A DNA stretch of 64,000 nt from Geomicrobium sp. JCM 19038 (GTDB taxonomy: Bacteria; Bacillota; Bacilli; Bacillales; Marinococcaceae). The position numbers and the translations under genes were made by a program. The notes under the pieces were generated by a model. It searched no databases. It saw only the letters and a program-made list of their open reading frames with translations, and had not been told where the DNA came from. The stretch covers positions 62,001 through 126,000 of the forward strand of contig NZ_BAXA01000008.1 of NCBI RefSeq assembly GCF_000698125.1, in the 5' to 3' direction. Of the stretch, positions 27,125 through 37,082 are shown in pieces (the stretch's first letter is position 1; every line of letters begins with the position of its first letter).

Positions 27125-28794
27125 TTAGTCTAAACTTGCGTATTTAAGTTCAACGAAACCTACTGGATGACGAACGACATCATTCACTTCTGGTTTGTAC
27201 AAGAACGTATGGTTGTAGAAGTACAGAGGCACAAATGGTGCTTCTTCCATTAACAATGCTTCAGCTTCAAGAAGTAGATCAAAACGCGTATTGGCATCTT
27301 CTTCTTCGTAACTCGCGTCAATTAATGAATCAAACTCTTCGTTGCTAAAATCAGTACGGTTCATCGGGTTATCAGTTGTAAAGTTCGTTAAGAAGTTAAT
27401 TGGATCGTTATAACCACCTAAGAACGACGAACGAGAATACTGAAGTTCAAGTCCTTGTTGCGCTTCCATAAAGACTGCCCACTCACTGTTCTCAAGGGCA
27501 ATATCAACACCTAAGTTCTCAACGAGCATCTCTTGAATTGCTTGTGCAACGATGCTGTGCTCATCAGATGTGTTGTAGGACAAAGTGACTGTTGGAAGTT
27601 CATCGTACCCTTCTTCTGCCATACCTTCTTCAAGAAGTTGCATCGCAGTTTCTGGTTCATACGGATAATGCTTTCAGCCGCATCACGGAAATCATCGCCA
27701 TCAGGTGTTAAAAATCCATAAGCAACGAAACCATCAGCAACGTTTTCGTTACCTTGGATAATGCGATCTACGATAATCTGACTATCTATTGCATAGTTAA
27801 ACGCTTGACGGATTTTTTTATTATGGAACGGTTCTTCATTTACATTAAAACGTTGGAACTCAATCCCGGCACGTGGTTGAACAAAAGCATCTTCGCTTTC
27901 GACTAATGTTTCTTTCATATCGGCAGGCATGTTGACAATATCAAGAGTGCCGTCTTCATACAATTGATATGCTGTTGAAGGATCATCAACCATTTCATAT
28001 TGAACACCATCTAGTGAAATGTTCTCAGCATCCCAATAATCTTCATTACGTTCTAACACAATGCGTACATCATGATCCCACTCAACCATTTTAAACGGTC
28101 CGTTTGACACGATCGTATCTAGACTACCTGCCCAGTTTTCATCATTCTCAACGGTTTCTTGATGCGTAGGGAAAAGTTGTGGCATTGCTGTAATGGATGG
28201 GAAAAACTCTGTTGGGTTTTCCATGACTACTTCAAGTGTTTGGTCATCAATTGCTGTGACGAGAACATCCTCTTCATCACCTTCACCTGAGTTGAAAGCT
28301 TCAGCACCTGCAATCCAATAGGAATGCTGTGCAGCAGGAGAAGCTGTGTCAGGATCAGCTAATCGTTTCCAAGAAAATTCGAAGTCTTGTGCTGTAACAG
28401 GTTCACCATTTGTCCATGTAATGCCGTCGCGTAAGTAAAATGTATACGTGAGTCCATCTTCAGATACATCCCAATCTTCTGCCATAGCTGGCTCTGGAAC
28501 TGCCTCATCTTGAGCAAGACGCGTTAAGCCTTCACCCATGTTGTTTAAGACATCGTACGAATACTGGTCGTTACCGATTGGTGGGTCTAGTGATGTTGGC
28601 TCAGATTCATTGTTCAATACAATTACATTGTCAGATGCCTCAGAATCCCCTGCTGCTTCGTCATCTGTGTCACCTGTGTCAGATGTTTCATCATCTGCTT
28701 CGTCACTGTCGCTTCCTTCGTCAGAACACGCAGCGAGTACGAGTACCATGCTTAGCATAAGCGTAAACATGAGCATGAACCATTTCTTCTTCAT
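27125..28794 (-). CDS. oppA: OppA-type peptide-binding lipoprotein, frameshifted
   Basis: Lipobox VLAAC (Cys 23) followed by about 35 mostly acidic residues, then the family-5 binding-protein sequence starting NESEPTSLDPPIGND. WDVSEDGLTYTFYLRDGITW and RQAFNYAIDSQIIVDRI are typical of peptide binders. The frame breaks near 27666-27669 after DFRDAAES; the remainder (YPYEPETAMQLLEEGM ... LKYASLD) lies in another frame to 27125. One missing base restores 556 aa, close to Bacillus OppA. It captures peptides outside the membrane. Confidence 0.88.
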
Positions 28795-28817
28795 GTGCTT
28801 TCCCCCTAAATAATAGT

Positions 28818-29827
28818 TTATGAGTGTAGCTGTTGTATAGATGGAGCTCGCTCATCTTGTAGCCAGCAATGAACATAGTGCGATTCATTGCAATCGGTTC
28901 TAGGTGGAGCGACCTCTTTACACACTTTCATCGCATAATCACACCGCATGTAAAAGGGGCATCCTACTGGAGGATTCATCAAGTTAGGAGGCGTACCTGG
29001 TACAGGAATAAGTGGATCGTTACGATTACCATCCATCCTTGGGACGGATTTCAATATGCCTTCAGTGTACGGATGGCGATGCTCTTTGAATACGTCATAA
29101 CTCTTGCCAGTCTCTGCAATTTTGCCGGCATACATCACGCAAATGCGATCAGCGATTTGGGCTACAACACCAAGGTCATGCGTGATAATGATAATGGCAA
29201 CACCTGTTTTATTTTGGATTTCTTGGAATAATTCAATGATTTGAGCTTGGATGGTAACGTCTAGTGCTGTTGTTGGCTCATCGGCGATCAGAATGTCAGG
29301 TTTACAAACGAGCGCCATCGCAATCATTAAGCGCTGCCTCATGCCCCCACTAAATTGGTGTGGGTATTGTTTCATTCGTTTATCAGGATCAGCGATTCCA
29401 ACGAGACGAAGCATTTCGATAGATTCTTTCGTCGCTTCTTCTTTAGACATTTTGTGATGTCTTAACAAGCCTTCACGAATTTGCTCCCCTACTGTGATGA
29501 CGGGGTTTAAAGAAGTCATCGGATCTTGAAAGATCATGCCCATCTCAAGCCCGCGTAGTTTTTGCATTTGTTTTTCTGTTTTAGTCGTTAACTCTTCGCC
29601 TTTATAGCGAATGCTTCCCGACTTTGGTGGTGTGGAGACGAGACGCATGAGGCTTTGAGCAGTGACGCTCTTTCCGCATCCGGATTCACCAACAATTGCT
29701 AACGTTTCACCTTTATATAAGGAAAAGCTGACCCCTCGAACAGCCTGCACCTCACCCCGTTTAGTGGAAATGAGACGTGAAGGTCATCAACCTCTAATAG
29801 TAATTCTTTTGGTGTTGCTTCCGTCAT
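28818..29827 (-). CDS. oppD: OppD, oligopeptide ABC transporter ATPase, frameshifted near the N-terminus
   Basis: ATG 29827 opens MTEATPKELLLEVDDLHVSF, then the frame changes to STKRGEVQAVRGVSFSLYKG; one missing T near 29781 (CATTTCC for CATTTTCC) explains it and gives 336 aa. Walker A GESGCGKSVTAQS, FQDPMTSLNPV, signature FSGGMRQRLMIAMAL, Walker B ILIADEPTTALDVT and the C-terminal PVGCPFYMRCDYAM are typical of OppD/DppD. It starts 5 bases after oppC. Confidence 0.9.
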
Positions 29828-29831
29828 GTGC

Positions 29832-30776
29832 TCACTTCCTCATTTTAGGATCTAGTGCATCTCGTAATCCATCTCCAAAAACGTTAAAGGCAAACATCGT
29901 TAATGAGATAAAAAATGCAGGGAAAAACAATCGCCACCAGTAACCCGTTTGGATAACCCCTAATGCATCATTAGCCATCGTTCCCCAGCTCGCAACGGGG
30001 GCTTGTACACCAAGTCCTAAGAAGCTTAGAAATGCCTCCGCGAATATTGCAGTAGGAACCGTTAATGTCATTGAAACGATAATTGGTCCTGAGGTGTTTG
30101 GTAGAAGGTGTTTACGAATAATGCGACTATTGCTTCCTCCTAATACACGTGAAGCGAGTACATATTCTGCGTTCTTTAATTGAAGGACTTGTCCTCGTAC
30201 GAGACGAGCCATTCCAATCCAACCTGTTATAGATAAGGCAATAATGATCGTAAACAGACCTGGACCCATAACAACCATGAGGAGGACAACAACGAGAAGG
30301 TAAGGAAGCCCGTAAAGAACATCGACAATACGCATCATGACATTGTCTACTTTACCCCCACGGTATCCAGAAATCCCGCCATAAGCGACCCCTATTATAA
30401 ATTCAATTAAAGCAGCAGCAAGACCAATAAAGAGTGACACCCGAGCGCCATACCAAACACGGGTAAATACATCACGACCAAGTTCGTCAGTGCCAAACCA
30501 ATAGGTTCCGTTTGGTGCAGTATTACTGTTAAGAATAGATTGTGAGCGATACGTATGCTCAGTGAGCATAGGACCAATGATGGCCATTATTGTAAGTAGA
30601 AAAATCAGTACTAAGCCTGTTGTTGCAAGCTTGTTCGCAAACAAGCGTTGCATAACATCACGCCAATAACTATCTCCTTTATGATGAACCGTTTCACGTT
30701 GTTCTTCTTTAGGCAGAGGAACAAACCATTCATCAGGAACATTAGAGGCCGATTTTTTCTGGCTTCTATTTCCCAT
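29832..30776 (-). CDS. oppC: OppC, oligopeptide ABC transporter permease
   Basis: 314 residues with a cytosolic N-terminal tail of about 45 residues, one helix (LATTGLVLIFLLTIMAII), the extracytoplasmic loop HPFGTDELGRD-type segment (here WFGTDELGRDVFTR) and five more helices. The EAA coupling loop reads EAFLSFLGLGVQAPVASWG. Four bases separate it from oppB. It forms the channel with OppB. Confidence 0.92.
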   Translation of the reverse strand: MGNRSQKKSASNVPDEWFVPLPKEEQRETVHHKGDSYWRDVMQRLFANKLATTGLVLIFLLTIMAIIGPMLTEHTYRSQSILNSNTAPNGTYWFGTDELGRDVFTRVWYGARVSLFIGLAAALIEFIIGVAYGGISGYRGGKVDNVMMRIVDVLYGLPYLLVVVLLMVVMGPGLFTIIIALSITGWIGMARLVRGQVLQLKNAEYVLASRVLGGSNSRIIRKHLLPNTSGPIIVSMTLTVPTAIFAEAFLSFLGLGVQAPVASWGTMANDALGVIQTGYWWRLFFPAFFISLTMFAFNVFGDGLRDALDPKMRK

Positions 30777-30779
30777 TGT

Positions 30780-31712
30780 TTATTCCTCCTTCTTATGCAA
30801 TTGAATTCTTGGATCAATAATTCCATATACAACGTCAACAATGAACATCATAATAATGAAGATCGTGCTATAAATGATCGTTGTTGCCATAATCATCGGA
30901 TAATCACGGTTTGTAATACTTTCAACAAAATATTGACCGACGCCTGGTATAGCGAAGATCCTTTCAACAACAAAACTTCCCGTGAATATACTTGCTACTA
31001 ATACACCAAGAATGGTGACGACGGGCAGTAGTGCATTGCGCAATGCATGTTTTACAACAATTTGGAAATTAGAAAGTCCTTTAGCTTTAGCGGTTTTGAT
31101 GTAATCTTCTGTTAACACTTCAAGCATGTTAGAACGTGTCATCCTCGCAATAATTGCAATCGGTCCAGATGCAAGAGCTAAAGCTGGTAGAATTGCGTGT
31201 CGCCAAGTTCCCCATTGTGCAGTAGGGAAAAAGTCAAATTGAGTACTTATGTATTGAATAAATAACATGGCTTGTATGAAGTTTGGAATTGAGATTCCAA
31301 TAATTGCAATGAACATTGTCACATAGTCGATCATTTTATTGTGACGGAGTGCAGCCAATACTCCTAAAATAATTCCTGAAATGACTGCCAGTATTAGCGT
31401 GACTAAACCAAGCTGTAATGAAGCTGGGAAGCCGCTCGCTAACATGTCACTGACTTCTCTGGAACGAGTAACCATTGAAGGTCCGAAATCAAAAGTCACT
31501 GCGTTTTTTAAATAATTCAAATATTGCATGATGACTGGCTGGTCTAGATTGTAATGGGCCATCATATTTGCTCTTGCTTGCTCACTCATGCCGACATCGT
31601 CAACATCCAACGGGCTACCCGGAGCAAATCGCATAAGAACAAACGTAACAGTGATAATAACCCATAGCGTTACAATCATCCACAAAAAGCGTTTTCCTAT
31701 AAATTTCAGCAA
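30780..31712 (-). CDS. oppB: OppB, oligopeptide ABC transporter permease
   Basis: 310 residues, six helices: FIGKRFLWMIVTLWVIITV at the N-terminus, RFAPGSPLDVDD, and the EAA loop region DYIKTAKAKGLSNFQIVVKH with NALLPVVTILGV. The gene starts with TTG 31712, 11 bases after AAAGGAGG; no ATG or GTG fits better. First gene of the order oppB-C-D-A-F-amidase, behind the promoter at 31800-31828. Confidence 0.9.
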   Translation of the reverse strand: MLKFIGKRFLWMIVTLWVIITVTFVLMRFAPGSPLDVDDVGMSEQARANMMAHYNLDQPVIMQYLNYLKNAVTFDFGPSMVTRSREVSDMLASGFPASLQLGLVTLILAVISGIILGVLAALRHNKMIDYVTMFIAIIGISIPNFIQAMLFIQYISTQFDFFPTAQWGTWRHAILPALALASGPIAIIARMTRSNMLEVLTEDYIKTAKAKGLSNFQIVVKHALRNALLPVVTILGVLVASIFTGSFVVERIFAIPGVGQYFVESITNRDYPMIMATTIIYSTIFIIMMFIVDVVYGIIDPRIQLHKKEE

Positions 31713-31799
31713 GTGAAAGGGATCCTCCTTTCATATCATTGTAAAGTAATCCGACAAGTATTAAATCGATGACAGATAATACTCATTAGGTATAGTCTA

Positions 31800-31828
31800 A
31801 CAATAATGTAAACGACAACATCCGTCAA
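31800..31828 (-). promoter_or_regulatory. Sigma-A promoter of the opp operon
   Basis: On the minus strand TTGACG at 31828-31823, a 17-bp spacer and TATTGT at 31805-31800. The start would be near 31793, giving an 80-nt leader before oppB. Confidence 0.6.
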
Positions 31829-31865
31829 TGAAATGATAGACAATTTGTAAAATGATGAAAAGTGA

Positions 31866-31885
31866 TTACTATATAATTATAGTAA
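31866..31885. promoter_or_regulatory. Perfect palindromic site upstream of the PfpI-family gene
   Basis: TTACTATA-TAAT-TATAGTAA, perfect 8-bp arms, in the divergent oppB/PfpI-gene region. It resembles an operator; the spacing does not fit the PerR box. Confidence 0.35.
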
Positions 31886-31907
31886 TATACTGAATGCGTA
31901 GTGAGAT

Positions 31908-31933
31908 GTTTACGGAGAAATAGAAATGGGAAT
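31908..31933 (+). promoter_or_regulatory. Sigma-B-like promoter of the PfpI-family gene
   Basis: GTTTAC at 31908-31913, 14-bp spacer, GGGAAT at 31928-31933. The close B. subtilis relative (general stress protein 18) is under sigma-B, so the site agrees with the gene. Confidence 0.5.
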
Positions 31934-31977
31934 CAATTTACTAGAACAACAATTAGAGTTGAAAGGATGTTTCTCTC

Positions 31978-32496
31978 ATGAGTAAAAAAGTAGCTGTACT
32001 CATTACAGATTTATTTGAGGATATTGAATACACAGATCCAGCGAAGAATCTTGAGGATGCCGGTCATGAGCTTGTTACTATTGAGAAAGAAGCAGGCAAT
32101 AAAGTAACTGGTAAGAAGAAAGATGTGACGCTTACCATCGACAAAGGAATTGATCAGGTAAAACCGGAACAATTCGATGCTTTATTGTTGCCAGGTGGTT
32201 TTTCACCAGACATCCTTCGTGGCGACGATCGTTTTGTAGATTTTACAAAAGCATTTGCTGATGCTGGCAAGCCAATCATGGCCATTTGTCACGGCCCACA
32301 ATTGCTCATCAATGCAGATGTATTAAAAGGTAGAACCGTCACTGGCGTAAAGCCGATTGTTCCTGATTTAAAGAACGCAGGTGCAAACTTTAAAGATGAA
32401 GAAGTGGTCGTATGCCAAGGGAATCTCGTAACGAGTCGTACACCAGATGACTTGCCAGCGTTCAACCGCGAATCATTAAAAGTACTAGAAGGTTAA
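31978..32496 (+). CDS. DJ-1/PfpI-family protein (general stress protein 18-like)
   Basis: 172 residues, one DJ-1/PfpI domain. The nucleophile elbow is MAICHGPQLLINADV (Cys near residue 104, followed by His), with the Glu of the triad in the N-terminal FEDIEYTDP. Family members act as deglycases or chaperones on stress-damaged protein and nucleotides; their exact reaction is debated. GAAAGGATG lies before ATG 31978. A sigma-B-like promoter precedes it and a terminator follows. Confidence 0.88.
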   Translation: MSKKVAVLITDLFEDIEYTDPAKNLEDAGHELVTIEKEAGNKVTGKKKDVTLTIDKGIDQVKPEQFDALLLPGGFSPDILRGDDRFVDFTKAFADAGKPIMAICHGPQLLINADVLKGRTVTGVKPIVPDLKNAGANFKDEEVVVCQGNLVTSRTPDDLPAFNRESLKVLEG

Positions 32497-32498
32497 TG

Positions 32499-32533
32499 AA
32501 AAGCATCCCTTATGATGAAGGGATGCTTTTTTT
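32499..32533 (+). terminator. Rho-independent terminator
   Basis: AAAAGCATCCCTT, loop ATGATG, AAGGGATGCTTTT and a T run, just after the PfpI-family gene. Confidence 0.9.
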
Positions 32534-32560
32534 AAATAGTGATTTTGACTGAACGCTCAT

Positions 32561-33520
32561 TCATTTAACATGATCAAAAACCGGTTTGAATTCGAAGATA
32601 CCGTCTTTTTCTGTTTTTAGAGTCATATTTTTACTTTCCATATAATCGAGATGTCCGATGATTTCAGACATAACGAGAGGGAACTGAGTTTCATATCGTT
32701 TTTGGTACATAGTAATTGCCAATTCATTCGCTGTCATCGGTTTTTCGAGCATCAACTCCCGCAAATGCTCGGCTTTTTGTTGAATTCCTAGAAGGCGTTC
32801 CTGTATGAGCGCTTGATGATTCGTAATGACAGATCCGTGTCCTGGATATACGGTATGAACGTCTAGTTGTTGGACGGATTGTAAAGAATCGATATGTTGT
32901 TGCATTGTAAACAAACGGTTGCCAAGTTTGTCTGGCTCAATTAACGCGTTGCTTGAGATGTGATGAATCAATAAGTCACCTGAAATGAGCCTACGTTCAT
33001 GTTGGAGTGCGATTTGGTCAGGGGCATGCCCAGGTGTTTCAACTAAGTCAAAATCAAATAGCGGTTTTGTAACATCAATCAATGTAAGCTCGCCTTCAAT
33101 TCGATTGCCAATGTTCGTCTCTTTAGAGCGTTGCAAACGATCGATTTGCTTCTCGCCGAATGCTCCGCAGCCCGCTTGTTGATATAACGCTTTGTAGAAG
33201 TTAATTCGCATTTCCATAAACGCAGGTTCTCGCGTTAAACGATGCACAGATTCAGGATGAACGTATAACGGAACGTCAATTTGTTTGCGAATACGATTTA
33301 CGAGTCCAACGTGATCGGGATGATGGTGCGTTAAAACGATTGCAGTAAGATCCGATAACTGGAGGTGGTGGGTTTGTAATGCTTCAACTAGCCCATTCCA
33401 ACAATCTTCCGTATCATATCCTGCATCAATCAAAATGAGCTCGTTAGAATGTTGAACGAGATAAAAGTTAAAACTTCGAAGCGCTCGTTCAGTTTTTACA
33501 TGTATTGGTATGATCTTCAT
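32561..33520 (-). CDS. Metallo-beta-lactamase-fold hydrolase
   Basis: 319 residues. The metal motif LTHHHPDHVGL (about residues 62-72), VETPGHAPDQIAL (third His), SGDLLIHH (bridging Asp) and YPGHGSVITNH near residue 228 give a full binuclear site. The C-terminal helical domain (MTANELAITMYQKRY) is like that of LACTB2/YqjP-type proteins. Glyoxalase-II-like or thioester hydrolysis is possible; substrate unknown. Convergent with the PfpI-family gene. Confidence 0.85.
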   Translation of the reverse strand: MKIIPIHVKTERALRSFNFYLVQHSNELILIDAGYDTEDCWNGLVEALQTHHLQLSDLTAIVLTHHHPDHVGLVNRIRKQIDVPLYVHPESVHRLTREPAFMEMRINFYKALYQQAGCGAFGEKQIDRLQRSKETNIGNRIEGELTLIDVTKPLFDFDLVETPGHAPDQIALQHERRLISGDLLIHHISSNALIEPDKLGNRLFTMQQHIDSLQSVQQLDVHTVYPGHGSVITNHQALIQERLLGIQQKAEHLRELMLEKPMTANELAITMYQKRYETQFPLVMSEIIGHLDYMESKNMTLKTEKDGIFEFKPVFDHVK

Positions 33521-33621
33521 CTTTTGCCACTCCTTAATGAGTGATGAACTGTCTTTTTTTTGAATAGTTTATCATACTTATAGCTAGGACGTGCAATGAA
33601 AGGCGAATCAGAGGTGAGGCG

Positions 33622-34176
33622 ATGAGTACGAGTTGTTATTTTATCCGACACGCGCATGCGACTTATTCAGACGATGATCGAAACCGTCGGTTGTCATCAA
33701 TTGGACGTATACAAAGCGAAGCAATTGCAAAGCAGTTTGAATCCATTAGAGTTGATCAGATTGTCTCTAGTCCGTATCATCGTGCGATTCAAACGATTGA
33801 ACCGTTAGCGAAACAAAAAGGGCTGTCGGTTCAACTAGAAGATGCTTTTCGCGAAAGAGAAAGTGGACTCGGCTTTGAGCAAAACTTCGAAGAGAAGATT
33901 AAGGCACTATGGGAAAGTCCGGATTTGTATTATGGAAGTGGAGAGTCAAATGCACAAGCACAACGAAGAGGTCAGGCTGCAACAAAACAACTCATAGAAG
34001 CGTATGAAAATAAATCAGTTGTAATCGCAACGCATGGGAATCTCCTGGCATTAATCCTTTCAGCCTATGATCCGACGTTTACGTTTGAATCGTGGAGAAC
34101 GATGCCAATGCCTGCGGTTTACAACGTTATCGTTTCAAAAACCCAAGTGGACATTAAGGCGATTGATCTTTCATGA
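33622..34176 (+). CDS. Histidine phosphatase family protein
   Basis: 184 residues. The phosphatase motif FIRHAHATYSDDD (nucleophile His about residue 9) replaces the common RHG with RHAH; the second catalytic His lies in VVIATHGNLLALIL, and the acid in FRERESGLGF. Size and layout match the small phosphoglycerate-mutase-like phosphatases (PhoE/YhfR group). The substrate is unknown. GAGGTGAGGCG precedes ATG 33622. Confidence 0.85.
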   Translation: MSTSCYFIRHAHATYSDDDRNRRLSSIGRIQSEAIAKQFESIRVDQIVSSPYHRAIQTIEPLAKQKGLSVQLEDAFRERESGLGFEQNFEEKIKALWESPDLYYGSGESNAQAQRRGQAATKQLIEAYENKSVVIATHGNLLALILSAYDPTFTFESWRTMPMPAVYNVIVSKTQVDIKAIDLS

Positions 34177-34246
34177 CTTTCTTTGAATGTCGAGTGCGTT
34201 CAGGATATAATAAACGTGTGATCATACTCACTAGGAGGGTTAGTTA

Positions 34247-35086
34247 ATGACAAGTAATTCAATCAAAGACGTTGTTCGCTTTCACAATGGGTTGATGATG
34301 CCTCAACACGGTTTTGGCGTGTATCTCATTAACGAACCTTCAGAAGCCGAGACAGCCATTCAAAAGGCATTAGATGTAGGTTATCGATCATTCGATACAG
34401 CGAAGTTGTACGAGAATGAAGGCTTAATGGCAGAGCAGTTGAGGAATAGCTCGGTGAATAGAGAAGATCTTTTTATTACAACAAAAACGCATAATGACAA
34501 CCAAGGATACGATCAAGCGTTACGTGCATTTCATGATTCTCTTGAAGAGATGAAGCTTGATTATGTTGATTTGTTACTCGTGCATTGGCCGAGTAAACGT
34601 CATTTTCATGATACGTGGCGCGCATTCGAACGACTTGAAGGTGAAGGATTAGTTCGAGCAATTGGCGTGTGCAACTACCAAATTGATCATCTTAAACGAC
34701 TTGAGACGAAGGCGAATGTAAAGCCTGTCATTAATCAAGTGGAATGTCACCCTTATTTGACACAATATGCACTCAAAGATTATATGGAGGAAGAAGACAT
34801 CGTCTTTGAGGCGTGGAGTCCGTTAGGGCGTGGGAATGTATTGAGTGACCCCGTTATTGAAAAAATAGCAAACCGCTATCAAAAAAGTCCAGCGCAAGTG
34901 GTGTTACGTTGGCATTTGCAACAAGACTCGGTCATTATCCCGAAGTCAAAGACACCTGAACGTATTGAAGAAAACGCAGATATCTACGATTTTGTTTTAA
35001 CTGAAGAAGATATGATGCTCATCGACCAATTAAATCGCGATGAGCGTAGAGGGCCAGACCCAGACGTTGTGTACGAACAAATTTAA
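34247..35086 (+). CDS. Aldo/keto reductase
   Basis: 279 residues, TIM barrel. Asp and Tyr of the tetrad lie in RSFDTAKLYENE (residues 46-57), Lys in ITTKTHNDN (about 76), His in YVDLLLVHWPS (about 109). NADPH binding follows from VIIPKSKTPERIEENADIYD near the C-terminus. The AKR5 group (B. subtilis YtbE/YvgN) reduces methylglyoxal and other aldehydes. AGGAGGGTTAGTTA precedes ATG 34247; a hairpin follows the stop. Confidence 0.92.
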   Translation: MTSNSIKDVVRFHNGLMMPQHGFGVYLINEPSEAETAIQKALDVGYRSFDTAKLYENEGLMAEQLRNSSVNREDLFITTKTHNDNQGYDQALRAFHDSLEEMKLDYVDLLLVHWPSKRHFHDTWRAFERLEGEGLVRAIGVCNYQIDHLKRLETKANVKPVINQVECHPYLTQYALKDYMEEEDIVFEAWSPLGRGNVLSDPVIEKIANRYQKSPAQVVLRWHLQQDSVIIPKSKTPERIEENADIYDFVLTEEDMMLIDQLNRDERRGPDPDVVYEQI

Positions 35087-35093
35087 TGATAGT

Positions 35094-35127
35094 GCATCCA
35101 TTTTTAATGAAAATGGATGCTCTTTCT
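35094..35127 (+). terminator. Rho-independent terminator
   Basis: GCATCCATTTT, loop TAATG, AAAATGGATGC and TCTTTCTC, eight bases after the aldo/keto reductase gene. Confidence 0.75.
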
Positions 35128-35193
35128 CTGTTGGTTGTTGATTTAATTCATAGGGGATACAATGAGAGTACAAAGATTAAAGGAGTCTAGACG

Positions 35194-35936
35194 ATGATAG
35201 CAACAAGCGAAAAAGACATCCAAGGCTTAAAGGATGCTGGGAAGGTCATTTCTGAAATACGTGATGAAATGATTGCACAGACAAAGCCAGGTATTACAAC
35301 GAAAGAACTTGATGAAATCGCAGAGCGCATGTTTAAAAAGTTCGGAGCGATTTCTGCACCAATTAGCACGTACAATTTCCCAGGGTATACGTGTATCTGT
35401 GTAAATGAAGAAGTTGCACACGGCATTCCAGGAAAACGTGAAATTCAAGACGGTGACCTCGTCAATATCGATGTATCAGGGGCGTACAACGATTATTGGG
35501 TAGATACAGGTAAATCATTTGTAGCGGGCTCAACTTCAAATCCAGAGCTTGAGAAACTTTTGAAAGCAACAGATGTTGTCTTTGATGAAGGCTTAAAGAA
35601 GTTTAAGGCTGGATCTAAGATGAACGGTGTCGGCAGAGCAGTGAATCGTACCGCTAAACAGCTTGGGTACACAGTCATTAAGAACTTAACAGGCCACGGT
35701 GTAGGCTCGTCACTACGAGACGAACCAGACATATTTACAACTACTACATCCCTTGGGATCGCTCACTCTTTACGGAAGGTTCCGTAATTGCATACGAACC
35801 ATTTGTATCGACAAAAGCAGAAGAGATCTATGAAAAAGATGACGGTTGGACGTTGCTCACGAAAGAGCAAGGCTTTGTTGCCCAAAAAGAGCATACGATT
35901 ATCGTCACAAAAGACGAACCAATCATCGTCACGTGA
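35194..35936 (+). CDS. map: Type I methionine aminopeptidase (YflG/MapB-like), frameshifted
   Basis: Pita-bread fold with the metal ligands in NIDVSGAYNDYWVDTGKSF (two Asp), GHGVGSSLRDEP (His) and, after the break, VIAYEP (Glu) and GFVAQKEHTIIV (Glu). The first frame runs off at 35785; the true continuation YYIPWDRSLFTEGSV is one frame over, and one missing base near 35731-35733 restores 247 aa. It removes N-terminal Met from new proteins. As it is not in the ribosomal operon, it is probably the second, YflG-like copy. Confidence 0.9.
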
Positions 35937-35996
35937 TAAAGAGGCGTTGCCTCTTTACATAAAGAAATCGGAATTAATAGAATATGGAGGGGTACT

Positions 35997-36853
35997 ATGC
36001 AACTAGGATTTGTTGGAATCGGTGTAATGGGTAAAAGTATGGCAAAGCATCTTTTACAAGCGGGCCATGAAGTCAACGTGTATACAAGAACGAAAGAAAA
36101 AGCAGACGAACTACTAACAATCGGTGCACACTGGAAGTCAACACTGAAAGAACTTGCGGAAAGCTCCGAAGTAATCATTACGATGATTGGTTATCCAAAA
36201 GATGTGGAGGACGTCTATTTCAAAGAGAACGGGTTGTTGCAATCAGCAAAATCAGGAACAACGTTGATTGATATGACCACATCAAAACCGTCTCTAGCTG
36301 AGCGGATTGCCAAAGCTTCTGCAGAGCGGGGATGTTCAGCACTAGATGCACCCGTTTCAGGTGGCGATGTTGGCGCCCAGAATGGTACACTAACAATAAT
36401 GGTCGGTGGTTCGGAGCAGACATTCCAGCAAATGTTGCCGATTTTTGAATTAATGGGCACGAACATCCAACTCCACGGACCTGCAGGTAGTGGACAACAT
36501 GCGAAAATGTGCAATCAAATTGCCGTCGCTGCCAGCATGATTGGTGCAGGCGAAGCGCTCGGCTATGCAAAGCAAGCAGGACTCGACCAACAGAAAGTGC
36601 TCGACACCATTTCAAAAGGAGCAGGAGGTAGTTGGACATTAAACAACCTTGCCCCGCGCATGCTAAATGGTGATTTCGAGCCAGGATTTACGTAAAACAT
36701 TTTATTAAAGATATGGACATTGCGTTAGAAGAAGTCGAAGCGATGGATAAAGACCTACCCGGGCTCGCTCTCGTAAAATCGCTCTACGATGAACTCGTCG
36801 AAAAGGGCGAAACAGACAGTGGAACGCAATCGATCTATAAGCTTTGGCAATAA
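35997..36853 (+). CDS. 3-hydroxyisobutyrate dehydrogenase-family reductase (YkwC-like), frameshifted
   Basis: Rossmann start LGFVGIGVMGKSMAKHLLQA, substrate-binding DAPVSGGDVGAQNGTL and the catalytic-Lys region GSGQHAKMCNQIAVAA. The frame breaks at 36690-36693 after DFEPGF (one missing T, GATTTACG for GATTTTACG) and resumes YVKHFIKDMDIALEEVEAMD to TAA 36853; restored length 285 aa. Oxidises or reduces a 3-hydroxy acid with NAD(P). GGAGGGGTACT precedes ATG 35997. Confidence 0.87.
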
Positions 36854-36868
36854 GATAAGGGGTTTGGC

Positions 36869-37048
36869 ATGAAAGAAATTCTGAAAGACAAAACCGTACT
36901 ATTTCCGATGATCTCAGCACTACTTTTAACCGCAGTTTCTGCATTCATCATGTACGTCGGTAGTTTGCTCTGGATTATATTCTTTAGTCTCGCGCAAATT
37001 AACCTATTCATCGGAATCTATAGAGCACTACAACATTCACGTACGTAA
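36869..37048 (+). CDS. Small two-helix membrane protein
   Basis: 59 residues from ATG 36869, six to nine bases after AAGGGGTTT and 15 bases after the dehydrogenase gene. Two hydrophobic segments, TVLFPMISALLLTAVSAFIM and YVGSLLWIIFFSLAQINLFI, with basic ends. A strong terminator overlaps the stop codon, which supports a real last gene of this transcript. No family recognised. Confidence 0.6.
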   Translation: MKEILKDKTVLFPMISALLLTAVSAFIMYVGSLLWIIFFSLAQINLFIGIYRALQHSRT

Positions 37049-37080
37049 AACTTGCAACCGTCGTTGCAAGTTTTTTTTTT
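37048..37080 (+). terminator. Rho-independent terminator
   Basis: AAACTTGCAAC, loop CGTC, GTTGCAAGTTT and a run of ten T. Confidence 0.92.
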
Positions 37081-37082
37081 AT

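Noticed and set aside
28538-28813. Plus-strand frame opposite the oppA signal and linker
   Set aside because: It is a Ser-rich mirror of the acidic repeat codons (GAT/GAA) on the other strand, without a ribosome site.
31866-31885. PerR box
   Set aside because: The palindrome has an even spacing (8-4-8) and does not fit the 7-1-7 PerR consensus.
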